Positions 21,910 to 30,199 of a stretch of 64,000 nt of DNA are shown one piece after another. The notes beneath the pieces were generated by a model that saw only the letters and a list, made by a program, of their open reading frames with translations, had not been told where the DNA came from and searched no databases. Origin of the DNA: Rheum nobile. Its lineage: Eukaryota; Streptophyta; Magnoliopsida; Caryophyllales; Polygonaceae. Position 1 is the first letter of the stretch; each line of letters opens with the position of its first letter. The stretch is from NCBI GenBank assembly GCA_027886185.1, contig WOAB01000109.1:11078501-11142500 (forward strand), given 5' to 3'. The position numbers and the translations under genes were made by a program.

Positions 21910-22207
21910 AAGGGCACGGTTTGTGACAAACCGTGCCCTTTTACAGAGACCAGATTGGCATTCTGGCAAGGCGCACCGTTTGTGACAAACCGTGCCAGGC
22001 ATGACACAAACCGTGCACCTTTACAGAAGGCACAAAAACAGCCAAAAACCACATTCTGGCAAGGCGCACGGTTTGTGACAAGCCTGGCACGGTTTGTCAC
22101 AAACCGCGTGCCTTGCCAGAATGTGGTTTCTGGCTGTTTATGTGCCTTCTGTAAAGGTGCACAGTTTGTGACATGCCTGGCCCATTTTGTCACAAACCGT
22201 GCGGAAC
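21910..22207. repeat. Large inverted repeat (hairpin) with CGGTTTGTGACAAACCG palindromes
   Basis: Bases 21910-21940 form a near-perfect 31-nt palindrome (AAGGGCACGGTTTGT, one centre base, then its complement). Next, 21968-22080 and 22093-22207 are inverted copies of each other over about 113 bp at roughly 90 percent identity by eye, separated by about 12 bases. Both arms contain the CGGTTTGTGACAAACCG motif two or three times. Long open frames on both strands here are by-products of the symmetry. This could be a foldback mobile element or a source of double-stranded RNA. Confidence 0.85.
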
Positions 22208-22644
22208 GGGTTTTGGCATTTTTTGGCGGATTTTACCTATACAGAAGGCACAATCTGTAAGACACATGTACGTAAATCATTGTTGCAATAATTCAAAGTT
22301 CAATAGCTTCCATAAAAATCAATAACTTCCATAAAAACCAAACAAGTTCGATAATAACACAAATTCCATAACAGTTTCCTCAGTGATTGGGAAGGAAGGG
22401 ATACATTCGATCCAATTATAGGCGTAGCGCCTCTGCTACATCTTTACATTCATGGTTGCGATGTGGCTGAAGACGACTGTAGCAATATTCGATGCACTGC
22501 ACACAACACAAAAACGTTGATATGTATAATAAAAATAGATAGAGTTAACCGGAAATTAAACAACCTACAAATTAGTCAATTTCATACCTGTGTCGCATCA
22601 TCAATGGTCGGGGGGTTGATGAATGGGTGTGTATGTGGGAGGTA

Positions 22645-24892
22645 CTAGCCCATGTAATCACCGCTACAGTTATGCCCTTGCTCGACAGGAGGGCCCATCG
22701 CATCTAGATTCATGAATGTATATTTTGGGCATCCCAGACAAATTGAGGTCTGTCGTAGTCCACAGTGTATGTGTTGATTTTGGGGCCCCTCCATGCCCTT
22801 ATTGGCACTATAGGCGGTCTTGGAACTTGCTGTACCCGGGCAAACTGTCTCGCCACACGATCTGGCATGTATGACTCTGTGATCCAAAGACACGGTAGAA
22901 CTCCATGGAAGAGCGAAGGTGCGAAGAATGCTTCATTGAAGTTAATCGGACCGTATGGCATCCAATCAACCTAAACATAATGGGATGCCAAACAATTAAA
23001 CATACCTATCATCGAATTTCTAACTTAATAGAGAGAGACCGTAGATGCACTTACTCTGTCCGCAGTCATAAGATCAAGCTCTACTTTGTAGTCTCTCATC
23101 CGGTTGGGCTTCTCTGAAAGGTTCCATCTACGAGCATATGGGATCGGCTGATCGAAGTCCCAGCTTCTACTCTGTGCAGGTCAGAACATGTTGAAGTACT
23201 GGTAGATCCACGCCTGAAAATGATGATGTGTACCAAATGGAGTCAATGAATAAAAACATTTATAACAAAATTCATGGTAGACAACAAAATTTTTATTTAC
23301 AAAATTCATTGTAAATAAAGTACTATACAATAAAATTTTTACCTGTATCAGAGTGTAGCATGTCGACATTAACCTCGCCTCTTTTCTTGTGCACTCGCCC
23401 AAGCTACAGTACATGTGGGCCAGAACGCCAGCACCCCATGCATAATCCATGATAGACGAGAGATCAGACACAAATGTAGTGTAGTAGACGGGCAATTTGT
23501 GTTGGGACTTGTCCGGAAAGAGACAGGAGCCCAACAAGTGAAGCAAGAACCCAGACGCCCGCTGCTCTTCACTCAGCTGTTCGCAATGGTCCTTAAAGAA
23601 CTGATCTTGTACGGTACCAGATGTCACAGCCCCAACAGGCAGCTCAAAGACTTCATGCTCCTCCTCCACCAAGGCCTTCTTCAGATCATTCATTCCCAAC
23701 TGCTCATGCCATTTCTGTGGAGGTCCCATGTCTTTTCCATGGATGTTCAGCCCAATGATCAACAATACTTCATGGAGAGTTATAGTCACCTCTCCCCATG
23801 GCATATGGAATGAGCTGGTTTCTGGATGTCAGCGCTCAATGAACGCACTAATCAACGCCTCGTCCATATGCTCGTGCATCAACTTCGGTATATGACACAA
23901 CCCTGACGCAGATGCCACATGACACCACATGGCATTTCGTTGCAAAGGCCATGAACGTGTCTGCTTGCCTCGTTGCTGAAACCTCAACGCTGGCACCGAC
24001 TTTAAATATTTGAATTTTTAACATATGTAAGCAAGCCATTTGAAATATTTAAAATAAATGTGAAATTTCATATAAGGTTTTTGCTGCAACTTACAATGCG
24101 CTGGTAAAGGTAGTACGATATGTGATTGGCAAAGCCCTTCAGAAGTTCAGGCATCTCCGGACCTCCAGGTACTCCAACCACCAATTCAGGGTCATATTTG
24201 CCCCTTTTCTTCGACCGGGGCGATTTTGACCACGAAGAGGAGGCTTCCTGTGGCTCCTCGTCCGCATAATCAGGTTGACCTCTAGGAGCCCAAGCCCGAC
24301 TATCCTCGTCCTACATTTTTTTTACAAATGATAAGTAATTACATTTTTATCATACACTCATCTTTTCATATATTAAGGCTACTTACCATAGGATAAGGTG
24401 CGTTCGGGTAGAGCCCCGGGTTCTCCCATGGGTTGTACTGCATCTGATCATATACGTCCTGATAATAGACGGGGCTGTGATGATGGATGTGAGGGCTCTG
24501 ATGGAGGTAAGGGTTGTGATAGGACATCGGGCTATGATGGAGGTGAGGGCTCTACTGGGGCGGCGGGCTATGATGACGGTAAGGGCTCTGCTGGGGAGGC
24601 GGACTAAATGGAGGGCCATAATAGTTATTCTGATCCATCGTATCAGAATAACCATGGAGCGGGCTCGCGTTGTAATCTGGGTACAACTGCGGCTCCGAGT
24701 CAGCACGACCACCCGCCACAGGAAACGATGGCACAAACGGCAACACAGGGGGGTCAACATTGCCCGCCTGTATCCTCCCTCATCCTGACTACTGCCTGCA
24801 AACCTACGAGTTACCGCCTCTTCAGTCCGAAACGAAACGTCCCGAACGAGGTTTCTTCTGTTTCTACGCTTCGTTCTCTCACCAGGCTCCAT
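22645..24892 (-). CDS. Plant mobile domain (PMD) protein in the MULE
   Basis: The gene runs leftwards from a Met at 24892. The N-terminal region is low-complexity, with HHSPPPQ-type His/Pro repeats at about 24420-24600, and a GT donor near 24386. Later exons (about 24312-24098, 24000-23350, 23213-23050 and 22961-22710) contain the plant mobile domain: MPWGEVTITLHEVLLIIGLNI, SGFLLHLLGSCLFPDKS, VYYTTFVSDLSSIMDYAWGAGVLAHMY and PCLWITESYMPDRVARQF. PMD proteins are aminotransferase-like domains shared by host silencing factors such as MAIL1/MAIN and by transposable elements. The exon structure is my estimate and the N-terminal reading changes frame, so the copy may be damaged. The main exon (23181-23804) is open. 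Confidence 0.72.
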
Positions 24893-24978
24893 CTACAACA
24901 AAAAATGTACCCATTTTATCTCAAAATATACAATTCCGGGTATATACCAAAAAAAAAATTACAATTCCAGATACAGAA

Positions 24979-25070
24979 TCCACACGTTATGTGTGGAGAT
25001 CATCCACACGTAACGTGTGTACAGTCTTCACACGTTACGTGTTGACTGTCTCCACACATAACGTGTGAAA
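24979..25070. repeat. Internal CACGTWACGTG motif cluster near the PMD gene start
   Basis: Four copies (CACACGTTATGTGTGG, CACACGTAACGTGTG, CACACGTTACGTGTTG and CACACATAACGTGTG) at about 25-base spacing lie just upstream of the PMD start on the minus strand. Their position mirrors the cluster before the transposase start and suggests a shared promoter feature. Confidence 0.7.
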
Positions 25071-25619
25071 TTGCATTTCCCCCTTTCCGGTCAGATTTCC
25101 GGCGACATTCCAGCAAGATTTCCAGATTCCGGCGATATTTCCAGATTCCGGCGAAACATTATTTCATCATAATTTTCTCAAAATCCAACAAAACTAACAC
25201 TAATTAAACAAATCCAACAAAACTACCACTTGCATTTGGCTATTTTCATACAAATCCAACAAAAACCCTAAATACCCTTTCATACAAATATATCAAATTT
25301 CTACCATTTCATACAAATATATCTATCAAATTAACCAACAAATGCAAATAACTACTTCAAAAAACAACAAAAACAAGATAAAAAACACTAAAACAATATG
25401 GATCTACAATAACCTAACAAAAAAACTAAAAACTAAAAATAAAAATTAACAAGAATGATTATTACTAACCTTTAAAGAATATGGATCTACGTAACGTGCG
25501 GATCTTGTTGATTCATAACGAGGAGACAAGCAAGCTACGTAACGTGGGGATGAAGAGTTTCGAAGAGAAGAGCGGCGGTTTAGGGTAGAGGAGGAGGAAA
25601 AAGAAGAAATTTTGGCTTT
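25071..25619. other. MULE internal non-coding segment, right side
   Basis: This is AT-rich sequence with short direct repeats (ATTTCCAGATTCCGGCGA and AAATCCAACAAAACTA). No coding region or RNA gene is recognised. Confidence 0.5.
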
Positions 25620-25798
25620 TAAAGCCGGAGAGGCTCCCCACGTTACGTGGGGAGCCTGTTCCCACGTAACGTGGGAAGCCGTCTCCCACGTTACGTGGGG
25701 AGCCTCTCGTCACGTAACGTGGGGAGCCTCTCCTCACGTTACGTGGGGAGCTTATGCGCTAAAATGCAATTTTGTCTATGCGTTAAAAAGTATGCCCC
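25620..25798. repeat. MULE right terminal region with CACGTWACGTG cluster
   Basis: Five CCCCACGTTACGTGGGG / CCCACGTAACGTGGGA-type palindromes (25634-25746) are followed by the inverted terminal sequence with TATGCGCTAAAATGCAATTTTG and GTCTATGCGTTAAAAAGTA. It is the inverse of 15831-15877. Confidence 0.85.
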
Positions 25799-25957
25799 TT
25801 AGTAAATGACATTTATTGTAGAATATGTCAACTTTTCTTGTAAGATAGATCACTACCTACATATTTCTATATCAATTAAATATATAATTTTTATAACTAT
25901 TTTTTTTAAATGTAAGAATAAATAAACAAATCGCATGTAAGGCACGGGTACTACACT
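25799..25957. repeat. Family X copy 1, right end
   Basis: Starting with the target-site copy ttagtaaa, the segment completes the third tandem unit interrupted at 15827 (TGACATTTATTGTAGAATATGTCAACTTTTCTTG). It ends at about GGCACGGGTACTACACTAG, which resembles a Helitron 3' end (GC-rich stem, short spacer, CTAG before T). Together with the left end this gives family X similar CTAGT edges on both sides. Confidence 0.5.
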
Positions 25958-26139
25958 AGTATACATTATTTTTAAAAATATGAGAATTTTGCAAAAAAAA
26001 GAGAGAAAAAGATAGTGGCCAATTGCTCTATGTTTTTAAAAATTTGGATGATGTGTTGGATGATGGTGACACGTAAGCGAATGAAACGTGATGCTGACAC
26101 ATAAGGTTTAGGTCTCTCCTATATATATATACATAGATA

Positions 26140-26760
26140 GTAGACTTTTTTACTTTTAATTATAGTTATTAAATCAAATTATAAAAATAGAAATATCTTG
26201 AAATATATTGAGAATATTTTCATAATATTCTTATTGTTGAAATGGAAAGAAATAAGATATGGATTTGATTTAGAAATCTTTGTGATTGATTTGTATGCAA
26301 ATTAGGAAGAGATTAGGTTAGGTTTAGGAAACATATCTTGATGTATAAATAAATTTAATTAAAAAGTGAAAAAAGAGAGGAAATTACATGTTTCAATTTT
26401 AATGTGGGTGTGCCATGTGGCATAGTAAAATTCTAGTTTAGTATATATATATATAGTAGATTATTAAATCTAATTATAAAAATAGTATTTTAGAAATGTC
26501 CAGAAATATATTGAGAATATTTTCATAATATTCTTATTGTTGAAATTGGAAAGAAAGAAGATATGGATTTGATTTAAAAATCTTTGTGATTGATTTGTAT
26601 GTAAATTAGGAAGAAATTAGGTTAGGTTTAGGAAACAAATCTTGATATACAATTAAATTTTATTAAAAAAGTGAAAAAAGAGAGGAAATGACATATGTCA
26701 ATTTTAATGTGGGTGTGCCATGTGACATAGTAAAATTCTAGTTTAGTATATATATAGTAG
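26140..26760 (+). repeat. Tandem pair of about 300-bp Helitron-like units
   Basis: Two collinear copies, about 26150-26455 and 26456-26760, share long blocks (TATTGAGAATATTTTCATAATATTC and GGTTAGGTTTAGGAAAC). Each ends with GTGTGCCATGTGGCATAG or a variant, then about ten bases, then CTAG followed by T. The stem TGCCA-TG-TGGCA just upstream of CTAG is the usual Helitron 3' signature. No replicase gene is present, so these would be non-autonomous. Confidence 0.6.
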
Positions 26761-27039
26761 ATTGACACGGCCGTACAAGCATGATTTCACGAGAATTTCG
26801 GCATTATCACATTGCATATATGGATTTCAAGTTTTTAACTTCGTCAATTTGTATTATTTCGTCATTAAAACAAAAAACATTCTTATTTATTATTTTTATC
26901 GAATAATTCATATGTGATTATGATTAGTTTTGATTGTTTGATTATATATGTAATTATGTTTGACTAAATTCATAGTTTTAAGGTTGAGTAATTCCAACGA
27001 TGCGTATGTAATTAAAATCATATTTTTGTCTGAATTGAG
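26761..27039. other. AT-rich sequence, no gene seen
   Basis: There is no coding sequence and no recognisable repeat end. It may include the decayed 5' part of the LTR remnant that follows. Confidence 0.4.
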
Positions 27040-27683
27040 GTCATATTTGATTCATTCCGAAATGCTTTTTGCAAATTGGATCTTCTTAGGGTTTGATAGC
27101 GAGATCGAAGTGATAACGTGAATAGGTAGTCTGATATGGTTTGATATAGAGAGGTAATAACTTCTATTGAATCCCTAAGAATTGAACCTAAGATTTTATT
27201 ATTATGGGTGCGTTTTAATTTCTTTTGTGGATTAATAACTATCATAGAAATCATAAGTTTAGATTTGATCTAGTAAGGATGTTAATTTAGTTCAATCTTA
27301 GACTCTAAGTGCTCAAAGAGATTAGATTTTGATTAGCAAGTCACGAGAGTGGATGTTGATTAGATCTAGGCAGATTGATTTACTTCGAGATGATTTAGTA
27401 ATTATCCGAGATAGTTAACTTTAAATAATTTGGAGTAAGTTTTAGTGAAGTATGATTTTATCTACGGAAGCATTGCTGCGGTGATCCTTAATCTTAGACA
27501 TATTTATATATCCCTTTGTTTCCTATCTCTTATTTTTTATTATCATTTATAATCTTAGTTATAGATTTGTTCAATTAATTACTTTTACTAGTAGATTTGA
27601 ATTGGTATTACCTTAGTCTTAAGTGAATTGATACTCAACTACTACAACTGATCTCCTACCCTTACAAGTAGGTTTTCATATCA
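27040..27683 (+). repeat. Degenerate Athila-like LTR remnant (relative of S3)
   Basis: The segment aligns in the opposite orientation with 53904-54600, the 3' half of solo LTR S3: shared blocks include GAGAGGTAATAACTTCTATTG, TTGAACCTAAGATTTTATTATT, GTGGATTAATAACTATCATAGAAA, CAAGTCACGAGAGTGGATGTT and CTACAACTGATCTC. It ends at TATCA (27683). The 5' half is not recognisable, so it is a truncated, old LTR. Confidence 0.65.
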
Positions 27684-27880
27684 ATGGGTTCGTGTACATA
27701 AAAGATATTGAACAACGAGCTGATGTAATCAAGTGAGTGATCCTTAAAGATCAGCCGAAGTCAGCACATGAAATGCGTGAGAGGAGGAATCAGTAGGTGA
27801 TCCTGGAAAGAAAGAAGGTTAAGGATTGGGCAACGTGTGACACACAAATTGCAACAAAATCAATCGATCTTGTACAAATA
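27684..27880. other. Unassigned sequence
   Basis: This is moderately GC-balanced sequence after the LTR remnant. It could be a piece of that element's interior, but no primer site or coding motif is visible. Confidence 0.3.
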
Positions 27881-28197
27881 CTGTTAGATTTTCACAAATC
27901 ACGATTACCACGCTCAGTCAGCAACTTCTTATGATCGATCGCACAACAGAAATAGAATCATTATGTACGCGGTACGCCATATGCTCTATACCATGCATGT
28001 AAAGTTTCTGAACAAAACAAATCAAACGAAGATCAACTGGTCTTGTAATAATCAAGGTGAGGAAAATAAGAACAAACCCTAGCCTTGATACATAAGGAAA
28101 AGAGGATGCGAGATATTTTGAGAGAATTCTGATTAGGAAAATCTGGTAAAACGTGCTAACTAACTAGCTTCTACTAGCTATATATACAGGCTCTAAA
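27881..28197 (-). repeat. Possible old copia-type LTR, left flank of element Y
   Basis: The stretch begins TGTTAGATTTTCAC and has the layout of the copia LTRs seen later in the window (a GCACAACAGAAATAGAATC block near the end, a TATATATACAGGC block further in). Its apparent continuation lies at 40445-40487 and beyond 45927, after elements Y and C1. The assignment rests on general resemblance only. Confidence 0.3.
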
Positions 28198-29607
28198 TGA
28201 CGGAACACGCTATTTTGATCCAAATAGACATGGCCGCATAGATTCACCATGGTCATTTGGCTCATATGTCTCAACCAATGAATGGAGAATAACAACAATC
28301 AGCACGCTAAATCATCATACGAACGTGGTCACTTGGCCCATGCATCCCTACATCGATGACACCACTCCTCTAATAAGAATGATCTACGCCTAGACCGCCA
28401 CTTCAACCGCCTAACCTGCGCTCACCACGTCTTTTTGTAAAACCAATTGCAAGTCGACGCGTCTCGACTCCATACCAGCAATCAAAAGCAGGACACAAGG
28501 ACTATAAACACGCATAGAACTCCATAATTTAAGGATCTTTGGTTCAATCTCCAATTTTCTTGAGAGAAATCGGGAGATATGTGGGTTGGTTCTCGTGTAA
28601 AGAATTGCAACCTTCAACTCTTCCCAAGAACTCAATCGATCTTGCACGAATAGCCCTTGTAACCAAACATCAACCCTGCCATTGACATACTTGGCTGCCA
28701 ACTCAACTTTATGTGATTCTTGAACCACAAAAATCGAAAAGTACCGCTCGCACTTGCAGATCCAAGATCTCGGATTAGTGCCTTCAAAACTTGGAAAATC
28801 GATTCCCACCGATCCTGCTATCGCTGATGCCAATTGATTGTCGACCGCCTTGTTCTTGCAGATTCTCCGGACGACGATTTGTCGAACTTCCATTCTCGCG
28901 AACTCTATCCGCTCTTCCAGCTCCGGATAACCGATCTGCTTCATTCGGAATTCCCAAGACGCCTTGTGCTACTGGATTTGCCCCAAACTGAGTCGCACCT
29001 GCCTGATTTGCTCCCAAATCCTTGGAAGCAAAATTCGTACCATTTCGGTAAGATTCTCAATCATCTTCGTATGATCGTCCACATGTCTCTTGAATTCATC
29101 TTGCCTCTTACAGATGTCGGATTGTTGCTTCCGACTGTCATCCATGACGATCAAGTCGAAATCATGAATTCTTGAATTTCCACAATTTGATCCTCGTTCC
29201 GCCTGAGACTCTCTTCCATCGTCTTCAAACGTGTGCCATCTGCCAATGCCGAAGATCGGTGGCTCTGATACCACTATCAAGAACTGAGAAAGGGGAATTG
29301 GGTAGAGAATAAGAAGACAGAGGAAGATAGGGAAATCGATGGGTTTGTTATTCCATGCTCGAATCTGTTTAGCCTCTTGGCTAATATAAGCTTCTACAAC
29401 TTTTACATCCACAAGGCCCACGGCCCATTACAACCTGGCCCAAGGCCATGACATGTAATCTCCATTAGGATCCTCACGATGATAATAAAAGAAAGCTCGC
29501 TATATTTTATAAATCATGTGTTTGTTCTTCGAAAGACCGCGTTGTTTGGGATAGCCGATGTCGCGACAGATTTATGCTTTAGCAGTTCAAATACATAAGA
29601 ACTATCA
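28198..29607 (+). repeat. 5' LTR of element Y, interrupted
   Basis: The LTR parts 28198-28607 and about 29454-29607 are collinear with the 570-bp right LTR. The 846-bp intervening piece is a gypsy fragment in minus orientation. Confidence 0.8.
28608..29453 (-). mobile_element. Gypsy 5' fragment (short LTR, primer site, partial gag) inside Y's LTR
   Basis: Reading leftwards: a putative LTR of about 178 bp (29452-29275, starting TGTCATGG), a perfect initiator-Met-type primer site TGGTATCAGAGCC (29273-29261), a leader, then a gag-domain fragment (28944-28608) with FPSFEGTNPRSWICKCERYF and ELAAKYVNGRVDVWLQG blocks, ending at the junction with Y's LTR. Protease, RT, integrase and the 3' LTR are absent. 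The loss of the whole 3' side is odd for an LTR element. Confidence 0.75.
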
Positions 29608-29608
29608 C

Positions 29609-29625
29609 TGGGGCGTCCGTGGGGA
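29609..29625 (+). other. Primer-binding site of element Y
   Basis: TGGGGCGTCCGTGGGGA begins two bases after the left LTR. It resembles the TGGCGCCGTCTGTGGGGA-type primer sites of Tat/RIRE2-like plant elements. The exact tRNA is not assigned. Confidence 0.6.
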
Positions 29626-29694
29626 CATTCCTCACACTAGGACCACTAGGCTATCCTAGATTCCCAGGTAACTCTTCTGAATTCTTCTAAACAG

Positions 29695-29937
29695 GTGAGA
29701 TCCCCCAAGCTCGCTTGGGGCTACCATCGCGTTCTTTCGAATGGGCGAGATCCCCTAAACTCGCTTGGGGATGCCACCGCGTTCTTCTGATTGGGTGAGA
29801 TTCCCCAAGCTCGCTTGGGGTTGCCACCGCGTTATTCCGAACAAGTGAGATCCCCCAAGCTTGCTTGGGGTTGCCACCGCGTTCATCCAAACGGGTGAGA
29901 TCCCCCAAGAACGCTTGGGGCTACCACTAGGTTTTTG
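29695..29937. repeat. Five 50-bp tandem repeats, each with a CCCCAAGC..GCTTGGGG hairpin
   Basis: The unit GTGAGATCCCCCAAGCTCGCTTGGGGNTRCCACCGCGTT... recurs at exactly 50-base spacing (starts at 29695, 29745, 29795, 29845 and 29895). Each unit contains the inverted repeat CCCCAAGC-TC-GCTTGGGG or a variant. The array lies in the leader of element Y, soon after the primer site. Confidence 0.9.
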
Positions 29938-30199
29938 AAATATTCCCTTAAGGATGCAAGCAATAGGAACGAGAAAGTTGAAGCAATCAAAAGAGGACTT
30001 TTCTTATATAAGAAGATCTAGTTATCGAGTCATTCACCAAAGACCGCGCAGGGTCAAAACGTTAACACGACAATTGGTGCATTGGTCCTTGCAGCGTTGA
30101 AAATTATTGAATTCAGGGGAGGGGTCATTTTTGGATTCACAAGTGATATATTAAAGAAGATGACGACGAGGAAAGATCAAGACGTGTCAAGGTCACCAG

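Larger units (their letters stand above)
15828..25798 (+). mobile_element. Mutator-like element (MULE) with OTU, plant mobile domain and GRF genes
   Basis: The termini are inverted copies of a sequence with TACTTTTTARCGCATAGRCAAAATTGC at the edge, followed by dense CACGTWACGTG motifs. The 8-base direct repeat ttagtaaa flanks the element (15820-15827 and 25799-25806), close to the 9-bp duplication usual for Mutator. Family X sequence is continuous across the insertion. Cargo in order: a GRF zinc-finger gene (minus), a split MULE/FAR1-like transposase followed by an OTU domain (plus), a large hairpin, and a plant-mobile-domain gene (minus). The transposase has several in-frame stops, so this copy is probably no longer autonomous. 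Confidence 0.85.

Noticed and set aside
21831..22260. Overlapping 120- and 128-codon ORFs on both strands with repeated WQGARFVTNRA residues
   Set aside because: They arise from the large inverted repeat, which translates similarly on both strands. No domain is recognisable and nothing supports a protein.
29695..29937. Regular hairpin repeats that look superficially like a CRISPR array
   Set aside because: The whole 50-bp unit is repeated with no unique spacers, and it sits inside a plant retroelement leader without any cas gene.
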